In this document: piece after piece, positions 21,144 to 30,724 of the stretch
Numbering within the stretch: the first letter of the stretch is position 1
How the letters are laid out: every line of letters starts with the position of its first letter
Source: Ceratobasidium sp. AG-K
Taxonomy: Eukaryota; Basidiomycota; Agaricomycetes; Cantharellales; Ceratobasidiaceae
DNA length: 64,000 bases
Reading direction: 5' to 3'
NCBI GenBank assembly: GCA_037039685.1
Contig: JAWNGF010000015.1
Span: 201,001 to 265,000, forward strand
Notes under the pieces: generated by a model
What the model saw: the letters and a program-made list of their open reading frames with translations, nothing else
Database searches by the model: none
What the model was told of the DNA's origin: nothing
Translations under genes and position numbers: made by a program

Positions 21144-24100
21144 ATGGCAGAAGCGACGACTTCTAGCTCGGGTAGCACAAGCCTACACCGCATTGCCCCT
21201 CTGCGTGGCACTGAGAACTATAACGTTTGGAGAATCCAAATGGAAGATATACTGACCGATTTAGATCTATATCAATACGTGAATCGAAGCAAAGAATGCC
21301 CACCTGACCGACTACAAGTCACGGTGACACCGCCCAAGGATGATGAAGGAAATCAGCCATCTGAAATCGTTGAAATGCACGATAATGGTACATTTACCGA
21401 ATGGGTCAAACTGGACCGCAAGGCGCTATCGCACATCCGTTTACGGGTCGATGGCCATGTGCTCACGCATATACAAGGCTGCACACGATCAGCTGACGCG
21501 TGGGAGCTCTTATCATCAACATTCCAAGTCCAAGGGACAATCGGGCTCATTGGACTACGCCGCCGCTTCTTCAGTCAGCGGATGAACGAGAATGACGATA
21601 TCGAGGAACATGTCCGCAAGATGCGCGACTGGTTCTAGCAGATCAATGATATTGATCCCGGCTCCTGTACCGAGATCGATTTCATTACAACACTTGTAGC
21701 CAGCCTTCCCGAGTCATGGGACACATTCACGCAATCAATAAGCTTCCAATTCGATCGGACGAACGCAAACATACAAGCAAATCAGATTAGCGATTTACGA
21801 GCAAGAATTATGGCCGAAGCTCACAGAAGAAATACTAAAAACGATGCACACACAGCCTTTTATGGCAATAACAAGCCTGGGAACAACAAGTTCAAGTCAA
21901 ATACATTCCCACTACGTCCGAATACACGATCGATCGATAAATCGAACACCAAATGCAATAACTGTGGCCGCACGGGTCACTGGGCTGCTGAATGTCGGCA
22001 ACCGGGAGGTGGAGCGCATAAGAATAACGCAAACAATCAGCACCACAAAGGACAACAGCAAAACAAACGATACAACAGACCTCCTCGGAACAAACAACAC
22101 CCTAACCGAGCGCATATAGCCGCCGATTCCACCCCGGAGGACGAGAACTACGCATTTACAGCCGCACTTGATGAAACAGCGATGATTAGCCGATCATCAG
22201 AGGCCTGGATTGCCGACAGTGGCACTACCACTCACATCGCACGAGATCGGGACGCATTTACCGAATATAGACCTTCCACAGGCACTGTAACTGGCGTAAC
22301 TGGAAGAGAACCAATTTTAGGTCGAGGAACAATAAACTTACGAAGCGTCCTCAATAAACAAGGAACCGAGTACACCAACATTACGTTACAAAATGTTGCT
22401 CACGTGCCCACATGTCCGACAAACCTAATTAGCCTTTCACTCGTCACTGACGAAGGCTATCATGTTAACATGGATGGACAAACACTCACAATAGCAAACA
22501 AGGATGGAAAGAGAATAGCGACTGGACAGAAGTCCTCGGAGCGATCCAACGGAAGCCTATGGCATATGAACTGCCAAACACAGCGCATACAACCTGAAAA
22601 ATCGAACAAAAGCAACGAAATCGTCCTACACAAACAGACGGGACGAACCTGGTTCGATTGGCACAAGATACTGGGCCATATTGGAGCGCAAACTTTGCAG
22701 AGGCTAGAGCGAATGAACGCAGTAGAAGGAATGGAAGTAGCAGACAGTCCAGAGGGACTAGACTTCGAATGCGAAACATGCATTCAAGCCAAGGCGCATA
22801 CAAGGCCGCTCCCAAAGGAATCGAAGTCGGAAATCAAGGAAATAGGCGAATTAGTAGTTACCGACGTCTGGGGACCATCCAAAGTTGCCTCCATAGGCAA
22901 ATATCGATACTATGTCTCATTCACAGATGTAGCGACTCGTTTTACACGTCTAGGCTTTCTTAGACACAAGGACGAAACACTCAATGAATACAAAGCATTT
23001 GAGGCGATGGTTAACACCCAAAAAGACAAGAATATCAAGAGAATACGATTCGATAATGGAGGCGAATTTGTGAACAAGGATTGGAAGGACCATGCAGCAA
23101 AGAAAGGAACAATAATGGAGACAATAGCTCCATACTCGTCTCCACAAAACGGAATCGCCGAAAGATTGAATCGAACACTTGTCGAGAAGGCTCGAGCAAT
23201 GTTAATCGAAGCTAATGCACCTCTATTCCTATGGAATGAAGCAGTCGCATATGCGTGCTATCTGAAGAACAGAACACCTACCCAAGTACACGGGCAATAT
23301 CAGCTGACCCCATACGAGTCATTCTGGGGGAAACGACCAAATATTAGTATTCTTCGCCCTTGGGGAACGATATGTTATGTACTCAATCAAGGAGAACGAT
23401 CAAAACTCGATCCAAAAACATTCAAGGCAATATTTACAGGAATTTCCGATTACCAAGGCAAGAGTTGGCGCTACTACAAGAAAGGCATACCCAAGATACT
23501 ACACTCATGGAATATCACCTTTCCGAGGTTTTCCGAGGTATCAGGTGATCAGTCAGGCGACTTAGAACTGGGTGAACCGGTCGTTCCACCTGCTGAGGGG
23601 GAGGAAAGGAAGGAAGAAGACAGCATGGCGAAACGACCAGTAGAAATGGCAAAAACAGGGGGAGAAAGCGAAATTAAAACAGAGAAAACGGAGCAGCAAA
23701 ACGGTATAAAAGGAGAGACAAAACAGGAGCAAAAGCCAGCGCATTCAGCTCCCTCTCCCAAGCCAAAGACTGAAAGCGCACCTGTTCTCAAATCTTCATC
23801 TACTCGCACTCTCATGCCTTGTGTTCCCCGCCCGTCCACTACGCGGTCACTCGAACGCCTAAATGCATACAGTATGCGCCAAGGCATCCAGACTCGTCGG
23901 AGCAATCCGAATGCACCTGCAATCTCGCTGGAGAAAGAACGAGGCGGTATAACGATCAAGATCGAAGGCCAGGAAGAGCCTAAACCGCAAGGCGAGACAG
24001 CAAGCTTTTGCGCTGACGATTGGCACGACCTATATGCTGATCTTCCAACACTCGTACTCGCCTATCCTCCATCGGAAGCAAGCACAGAATCGATCGCCGA

Positions 24101-25889
24101 ACTCCCTGAACTTGAAACCTCTCTTGACAACGTTCATATTCGTTCTTACGACCCTCCCAAACCTTTCCACTTGCCTATTCCTGTTCCTCTGCCTCTGACG
24201 CCGCCTTTGACGCCCTCTCGCGTACTTGATGACTTGCCCGCTGAAGAAATCTCCTTCGACACTTGCATTGGCGACCAGGTGTTCGCTAGTCATGCTGCCA
24301 ACAGCGAAGACACGCCAACTGTTGCTCAAGCTCTCCAATCACCTGATGCTGAAGAATGGCGCAAGGCAACGGCTGCTGAGGTTGCCAACCTCATTCGACT
24401 CAAGGTCTTCGAACTCGTACCCCGTCCGCCGCCAGGAACCAACGTTATAGGCTGCCAGTGGGTTATGCAACGCAAACGCGACGAGACTGGCAAGATTTCA
24501 CGCCATAAATCAAGAGTAGTTGCCAAGGGTTATACTCAGAAGCCTGGGCAAGACTATGAAGACACTTATGCCCCTCTCGTGCGCCTTGAGGCTATTCGCA
24601 TTCTCCTCGCCCTTGCCAATCATTTCAATTGGGACATTCGACAACTCGATGTTGTATCTGCATTCCTACACGCAGAGCTTGCGGAAGAGCTCTACATGGA
24701 ACAAATCCCATACTTCTCGGACGGCAGCGACCACATCCTTCGTCTCCGCCAATCACTCTATGGCCTTAAGCAATCCGGTCGATCCTGGAACCGCACCCTC
24801 GACGGCAAGCTACACGCGATAGGCTACCACCCATTGCTTACAGACTCGTGCATCTACACTTGCATGAGCACTGCTCTTGGTATCTTACAGGTTTCTATCA
24901 TTGCTGTACACATCGACGACTTGCTTGTCATCACTACACCCCTAGATACCAATAACGTCATCCGCGAACTGCTTGCAACGTTTGATATGCGCGACTTAGG
25001 GCCTGTACGACACTTTCTAGGCATGCAGATCGAGCGCGAACGCTCTAAGCGCATTCTAGTGCTTAAGCAGACCGCATACATCGACTCAATCGTCGAACAA
25101 GCTGGCCTCATCAATGCCTATCCTGCTGACACGCCGATCAGCCCGACCACTGTCCTTGCGAAGCACGAAGGACAGCCCCCCGATTACCCCTATGCTACCA
25201 TGGTCGGAAAGCTCATGTATGCGGCGCTTTGCACTCGCCCCGACATCGCATTCGCTGTGACATACCTGTCGCAATTTTCGAGTTGCTTTGGGCCTGCCCA
25301 CGTTACCGCTGTAAAGCGTGTCTTTCGTTATCTCAAGGGAACATCTTACATGGGTCTCACTTATCAATCGGATGGTAGTGCCAACATTGGCGAACTAGGT
25401 TACTCGGATGCTGACTGGGGATCCAACGCTATCGATCGCAAATCGATTTCCGGGTCCGTTTTCCTTGTCGGAGGTACAGCAGTCTCTTGGAGCGCCAAGA
25501 AACAGGCCACGGTTGCCCTTTCGACTATGGAGGCCGAGTATATGGCAATCTCTCAGGCCAGTACTCAAGCTTTATGGCTCCGACAGTTCTTTTCAGAACT
25601 CTGCCTCACATCCAATGACCCAACGACGATCGCATCCGACAACCTTGCTGCACTCACACTTACGACCGAGTCGCAATACCATGCTCGATCAAAGCACATC
25701 GACATCCGCCATCACTTTGTACGTGATGCAATCAACAACGGCAATATTCGAATGGTATACGTACCTACTCAAGACAACTTAGCCGATGCCTTCACCAAGG
25801 CACTACCAACTCCTCGATTCGCTTATCTGGTTGGATCCATTATGGGCCAACAACTTTTCATGGATGAGGATGATTACCTTTGGAATTGA
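21144..25889 (+). CDS. Copia Gag-Pol polyprotein, one amber codon at 21636-21638
   Basis: One frame of 1581 codons with a single TAG. Before the TAG lies the gag core (LRGTENYNVWRIQMEDIL, FSQRMNENDDIEEHVRKM). Residues below are counted from 21810: CCHC knuckle C49, C52, H57, C62; protease WIADSGTTTHIA with catalytic D136; GAG-pre-integrase HKILGHIGAQTLQRL and CETCIQAKAH; integrase DDE residues in VVTDVWGP, RFDNGGEF and NGIAERLNRTL; reverse transcriptase QWVMQRKRDETG through AVHIDDLLVI (HIDD where YVDD is usual); RNase H SDADWGSN, STMEAEYMAIS and SKHIDIRHHFV. The TAG falls at WF-stop-QIND, where glutamine is expected, and removes all of pol. The spacer of about 300 residues between integrase and RT is proline- and charge-rich. 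An otherwise functional element with one point lesion is the simplest reading. Confidence 0.93.
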
Positions 25890-25969
25890 AATTGATTTTT
25901 GTGTATACTGAAGTTCCCAATGTTTAGCTCATTTTGTTGAGTGTGTACGCTCGCTCGATTGAGGGGGAG

Positions 25970-26194
25970 TGTTGAAATCTATTATTTACATGTATATACA
26001 CATAGAACATTCCTGTACAATCGAGACCAGCGTATGCGTACATTGCTTACGCTTGTTTTGGTTTTCACCCGTGTATATAAAGAGCTGGTACGATGTAGTT
26101 GTCCAATAGCCAATATATTCATTTGTCTCATTACTCGGGCTGCGCTAAGGATTGTAGATACATTCTGTTGTATATCTACATTCTCATTTCTACA
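25970..26194 (+). repeat. 3' LTR of Copia element F (225 bp)
   Basis: Preceded by the polypurine tract gagggggag and followed by the second copy of GATAA. Nearly identical to the 5' LTR. Confidence 0.93.
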
Positions 26195-27353
26195 GATAAT
26201 TCTTCATTTCCAGGGCCCGTTTCCGGAAACTAATATCGCCCTAGAATGGGATTGTCTCAAGTCGATTCATGAACAGGATATCAGCATCGAGCAGCTCGAA
26301 GAGCTGTTTATTTCCTGTCGCGATCAAGTGCAGGATAAGTTGTTTAAATGGAGGTGCGGGATCGAACGCCAGCTTGTCGAACGACATATCGCAACCTCCG
26401 ACAACTGCAGACGCCGGCGACCAAACAAAGACACAATTGTCACCGTAAGCATTCCCATGCCGCCTATCGTTGTTGTCGCTTAAACATGCCGTTTAGATTC
26501 GAGGGAGTACGGAACTTACTCGGAAACTCCCGGACCACACTCGCTTCTTGCTTCGGGCGGATACCATTTTCATGTCATTAAGTCCAAGGGCGAGAGCCGA
26601 GTTTGATACCCGCCGTCCAGTATCGGACGAGGATCACCGGATATACGAAACTTATGCCTCCCCGGAACATTTTCCATCTATCGTTTCCGCTCACCACTGG
26701 GGATACACGAAGAGCATGGATTCCGGGAAAAAATCTGGCGACGTTCCTTTGGTGGAACAATTTGGTTGTTACACAGGAGGAGTGAGGCTCGTCCAACTCC
26801 TGCTTCAGGAGATCAACATGCCGGACGCAGCATATATTGAGTTGTGGGCGATGGGAAAAGTATTTGTATGCGGGCGTTGCAAGGATTCTCGGCCACAATC
26901 TTGGGATGACCTTGTATGTAGCACTCATAGTTTCTTTATGGATTTACCAAATACTTACCGCCGGTTATTTTAGGTCAGGCATTACCGTTATTCAGAGTCT
27001 CGTCAGGAGAGCGACAAGAGCAAATACGCAATCTTTGCGGTCAAGCATACATACCCCGCGACCCTCTGTTACCACCACCATCTGCAACCCGCAACGGATC
27101 CCAGACCACTCGTGCGGCATCTGTCCCCTGAGGAGGTCGCAGCATTGACTGCCGATCATCTCCCTGCAGATCAAACTCCAAACCAGTACTGGTGCTCCCT
27201 TTGCCGGTTTATCACAGAGGACGATCGTGACGGCTCTATGGATTGGGTGACGGAACATCTGAGCGAAATGTGAGTCAGATTGGATTGGTTCCTGATGGTA
27301 ACTTACTCATAAATCCTAGACATGCACCTGCTACAGTAAGAAGTATTGTATAA

Positions 27354-27724
27354 TCAAGGTAGAGGCCCTCATTTATTTGAGTATAATCACGGTACGTATC
27401 GCCGCCAACTCGCCTGCAGCTTTGCATAATCACTGTAGGTAGGGTGTCAGCGGCGAAGGGGCCCAGTCGTGGGCCCGCCGCCGACCGGACCTTCCCTCAC
27501 CTCCTCCGCATCTTCGCCATACCACAGTTATAGATCATACCCGCTCAGGTATGATCACTGCATAATACATACCGACCATTTAAACATGATTTGCTCGTGC
27601 ATTAGGGCGTACGTACAACCGGGTAATAAAGCCAGGTGTATGCTCACGGTATGATCATGCGCCAGGTGTCCACAGAGACTGATTATACCACGCCGAGGAC
27701 CGGTATACTACGGCTCAGACTCGC
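27354..27724. other. 3' flank of the F-box gene and start of repetitive DNA
   Basis: Contains several short inverted words built on gtatgatca/tgatcatac and grades into the satellite. No gene seen. Confidence 0.35.
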
Positions 27725-28709
27725 TCTATTAGAAATGTAAGATATAAAAGTACGCCCGAAAACTAGTCGCATGTAGGTACGTCCAATGTCCGCGTCGACG
27801 CTTAAGGATACTCCGAGCCAGTATGATCGTTTTTGCCGTGCAAAGCGCACGCACGATTATCTTTGGGCCGCTGGATTGATTGGTACGTGTTGCATACAAA
27901 TTAGGCACACAAATTATATAAATGAACTCGGAAACTAATCGCCCGCAGGCATACTCGATGCCCGCGTCGGCGCTTGATGATACCTTGGTGCAGTATTATC
28001 ATTTTCGCCGTGCAAAGCGTGCGGATGATTATCATCGTGCACTCGGATTAAGCTATAGGCTGCTGGTTTGGTTGTTTCATGCTCCATTAGGCACAACCCG
28101 TATAGCTCCACCCGAAAACCAATCGCATATTGGTATGCTAGGTGCCCGCGTCAACACTTGATGATACTTCAAGTCAGTATTATCAATTTTGTCATGTCAA
28201 GCGGGCGGATGATTATCCTAGAATGCTCAAATCAGCTACTTGCATATTACGCTCCGTTAGACACAAAACTATATTGATACACCAAGAAACTAATTGCATG
28301 TAAGCATAATCGAAGCCCGCGTCGGCGCTTGATGATATCGACGCGAAGTATCATCACTTTTGCCGTGCACAGCGCACAGACAATTGTTATCCCGTGCCGG
28401 GGTTCAGCTGAAGGCTGAATTATTGGCTGGTTTACGCTCTGTTATGCACAGACCTATATATATATGCGCCCAAAAACCGATCACATATAGATATACTCTA
28501 TACCCGCGTCGGTGCTTGATGATGCTTTGAGTCAGTATTATCAACTTGGTCGTGCAAAGCGCGCGGATGGTTGTCCACGAGTGAACGGATAAGCTACAGG
28601 AGATTCACTTTCCATTAGACACAAAACTATTTATATGCACTCAAAAGCTAATCACATACAGATATACTTGATGGCCGCGTCAGCGCTTAATAATACTTTG
28701 GGTTGGTAT
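27725..28709. repeat. Tandem satellite, alternating ~171 and ~185 bp units
   Basis: Units begin with cgcgtcggcgcttgatgat at 27791, 27963, 28147, 28318, 28505 and 28676, after a partial unit. Spacings are 172, 184, 171, 187 and 171. Each unit carries cagtattatcatttt..gccgtgcaaagcg..gatgattatc and ends near aaaaccaatcgcatat. Short units 3 and 5 resemble each other (tagacacaaaactat), as do long units 2 and 4, so a dimeric higher-order repeat of about 357 bp is likely. The last unit is interrupted by element A and resumes at 43224. Confidence 0.8.
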
Positions 28710-29195
28710 TGTCGTAAGCTTCTTCTTAGTGGCTATGAGACAAGCCGCAATGGGGAGTGGGCGGCACTAAGACCTAAGTGACCTCTTGAACCGCAACACA
28801 CTTAAGTGTCTGTAGGCTCTTGAGGGTAGGGGTGGTTCTAAGTGTCACTCAAAGGGGATGTTTTGACGAGACAAAACAAGCTGGGGTTACCAGGCTTGTT
28901 GGTCCTCTATATATATTCAAGAAGTGGCCAAGTCAAATACAGCATAGCCACATGAGTCATAACAGACGACCAGTCAGGAGTGTCCATGTGAGTCATGCTG
29001 TATGAACAGACATGACTCGTACAAAGCACAGCCGCGTTACACAGTGTAACACATAACCACAAGAAAGTGGCAATGCGGCAGGAAAACAAGGGGAAGGAAC
29101 AAACACAAACACAAACACAAACACAAACACAAACACAAACAACGAGAGAGGATGAGACGCAGACGAGTCCGATGGCAAGAGCATGGCTCACAACA
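28710..29195 (-). repeat. 3' LTR of element A (486 bp)
   Basis: In minus orientation it starts TGTTGTGAGCC and ends TTACGACA. TATA (tatatata) lies about 31-33 nt before the R sequence AGCTTGTTTTGT. It contains a hexanucleotide microsatellite, (acaaac) repeated about seven times, at about 29100-29141. Confidence 0.92.
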
Positions 29196-29463
29196 TTACT
29201 CCCCCTTTAAGGTCCTTGAGGGGAAACCAAAAGGGCCGATTTGCTGCACCCAGCAGTCCTTGTTGACCTTTTTGATCAGGGAGTCAAGCTCGTCCTCCTC
29301 TTCCTCCGTGAGGTCGATGGGGTTGAACACAGTGTTACCTGGTTCATCACAGTACTCCTCCCACTTCTCCCAGGTCTTCTTGTCCGTCCAGTCTGCCTTG
29401 GACCAGTCCATGATCCTCTCCTGCTTATCCACGTGGTCCTTGTCCCATTGTCGTATGTCCAGC
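29196..29463 (-). pseudogene. C-terminal part of element A ORF3, cut off by element B
   Basis: Minus strand encodes ERIMDWSKADWTDKKTWEKW, then CDEPGNTVFNPIDLTEEEED and ends ..LKGE-stop, with the TAA lying in the polypurine tract next to the 3' LTR. It continues the ORF3 fragment that ends at 36695 on the other side of element B; the five bases CCAGC at the junction (29459-29463) are the target duplication. The stop lies 15 codons later than in elements B and D. Confidence 0.8.
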
Positions 29464-29918
29464 TGTCGTAAGCTTCTTCTTGGTGGCTATAAGACAAGCC
29501 GCGATGGAGAGTGGACGGCACTAAGACCTAAGTGACCTCTTGAACCGCAACACACTTAAGTGTCTGTAGGCTCTTGAGGGTAGGGGTGGTTCTAAGTGTC
29601 ACTCAAAAGGGATGTTTTGACGAGACAAAACAAGCTGGGGTTACCAGGCTTGTTGGTCCTCTATATAAATACCAGAAGTGGCCGAGTCATACAAGGCGCA
29701 GCCACATGAGTCATACAGTCTACCAGTCAGGAGTGTCCATGTGAGTCATGCTGTATGAACAGACATGACTCATACAAAGCACAGCCATGTTACACAATGT
29801 AACAGAGTAACCACAAGAAGGTGGCAACGCGGCAAACGGAAGCGAGAACGTAACGTACAGAAGGAGACAGGAGGGCAAGACAACGGGCGAGTCCAATGGA
29901 GTGAGCTAGCTCACGACA
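29464..29918 (-). repeat. 3' LTR of element B (455 bp)
   Basis: In minus orientation it starts TGTCGTGAGCTAGCTC and ends TTACGACA. The solo LTR at 63085-63540 belongs to the same subfamily. The polypurine tract (minus strand aaaaggggagtaa) adjoins at 29919. Confidence 0.93.
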
Positions 29919-29959
29919 TTACTCCCCTTTTAGAGTCCGTTTGGGGGACCTGAACGGAC

Positions 29960-30724
29960 CTACTGTACTGCACAGTCCCTTTCCTTCTTCAGCATAAAGT
30001 CTTCCAGCCCCTCCTCCTCCTCCAAGGTCAGGTCGATGGGATTAAAAACAGTATTTCCCGGTTCGTCCGAGAACCTCTCCCATTCCTCCCAAGTTTCTTC
30101 CTTCATCCAGTCTGCCTTGGACCAGTCCAAAACCCTCTCCTGGGCCTCCACAAACTCCTCATCCCACTGTCGCACATCGGGCTCTACCTCCTTCCATGCC
30201 GACACGTCCGTCTCCTCCTTCCTCCACCAGTAAGGTTCCCATTCGATTTTTTCCCTCTGGTATCTGCCCCTTTCCATCCTCCAATCGCTTAGGTCCTTCT
30301 CGTAGTTGGCGTCCCAGGCGTCGTTCCATCTAGGTCGGAGCGTTGGCTGCCTTCCGTCGTAGCCTGGTACCCACTCGCTCGAGTACGCTCCTTCTTGTCC
30401 CCATTCGACCACTCCGAGCATGTGGGTGGAGAGGAGGACAACCTCCGAGACCTGGAATGCGGCGCACCCTCGGCAGACGAATATGTCCTTTCGTAGCAGC
30501 TGCATGCATGTTGGCCATTTTTTTCCGACCCACTGGAATTCCCCCAGGTCTGAGTGGAGGATGTTGTCCGAGGCCCTGAAGTGCATCCTTCCAGAGCTTT
30601 GTTGCGACCTCTTGAAGACGTAGAGGGCAGCTCCGGAGTCAAGAATCCTTGCCGTGGCAAAGGCAGGTCCTTCGAGGACGCGGGTGAGGTTGTTGGTGAT
30701 GGTGGAATGTGTGACAGCAGGCAT
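29960..30724 (-). CDS. Element B ORF3, 254 aa, intact third gene of unknown function
   Basis: Starts at the conserved MPAVT (30724) and ends TAG just before the polypurine tract. The first 120 residues are basic and aromatic (ILDSGAALYVFKRSQQSSGR, HSDLGEFQWVGKKWP, a CxxC in VCRGCAAF). The second half is tryptophan-rich and highly charged (MERGRYQREKIEWEPYWW, LDWSKADWMKEETWEEWERF) and ends PGNTVFNPIDLTLEEEEG. The first half overlaps the 3' end of the pol frame in a different frame. The same gene exists in elements A and D with strong conservation, so it is under selection in the family. It is not an envelope (no signal peptide or membrane segment) and I do not recognise the fold. A role as a chromatin or SUMO adaptor is a guess from the acidic IDLT tail. 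Confidence 0.8.
   Translation of the reverse strand: MPAVTHSTITNNLTRVLEGPAFATARILDSGAALYVFKRSQQSSGRMHFRASDNILHSDLGEFQWVGKKWPTCMQLLRKDIFVCRGCAAFQVSEVVLLSTHMLGVVEWGQEGAYSSEWVPGYDGRQPTLRPRWNDAWDANYEKDLSDWRMERGRYQREKIEWEPYWWRKEETDVSAWKEVEPDVRQWDEEFVEAQERVLDWSKADWMKEETWEEWERFSDEPGNTVFNPIDLTLEEEEGLEDFMLKKERDCAVQ

Larger units (their letters stand above)
20844..26194 (+). mobile_element. Ty1/copia LTR retrotransposon 'element F', 5351 bp, almost intact
   Basis: Two 225-bp LTRs flank one long gag-pol frame. The target duplication is GATAA (20839-20843 and 26195-26199). The LTRs differ at about two positions, one of them a CpG, so insertion is recent. The domain order protease, integrase, reverse transcriptase, RNase H is diagnostic for Copia. 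It sits sense-oriented in exon 8 of the F-box gene. Confidence 0.95.
19414..27353 (+). pseudogene. F-box protein gene, 11 exons, split in exon 8 by Copia element F
   Basis: Exons: 19414-19551, 19605-19799, 19857-19939, 19992-20059, 20113-20282, 20331-20419, 20468-20583, 20643-20843 continued 26200-26444, 26497-26913, 26974-27269, 27320-27353. All introns are 48-60 bp with GT..AG. With one copy of the GATAA duplication removed, the exons total 2052 nt, a perfect frame of 683 residues. The N-terminus (MNKNLSLPDAKRVRTQ) leads into an F-box (LKLSLELFTE then IAIQLTPEDLLALIRTSKSF) and the Agaricomycete extension NIPGLPPCPKGMSEPQYAAL. The C-terminal half has two Cys pairs (VCGRCKD and YWCSLCRF). F-box proteins recruit substrates to SCF ubiquitin ligases through Skp1. 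Apart from the insertion I see no lesion, so inactivation is recent. The element introduces stops soon after 20843. Confidence 0.88.

Noticed and set aside
21636..21638. Amber codon in Copia gag as programmed gag-pol read-through
   Set aside because: It lies inside the gag core, upstream of the zinc knuckle, not at a gag/pol border, and glutamine fits the position. A point mutation is simpler.
27922..28161. Open frame inside the satellite as a gene
   Set aside because: The frame is not kept in neighbouring units and has no domain.
27725..28709. CRISPR-like array
   Set aside because: Eukaryotic context, degenerate 171-187 bp units without conserved short repeats and spacers; it is a satellite.
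29960..30724. ORF3 as an envelope gene
   Set aside because: No signal peptide, transmembrane helix or furin-like site; strongly charged throughout.
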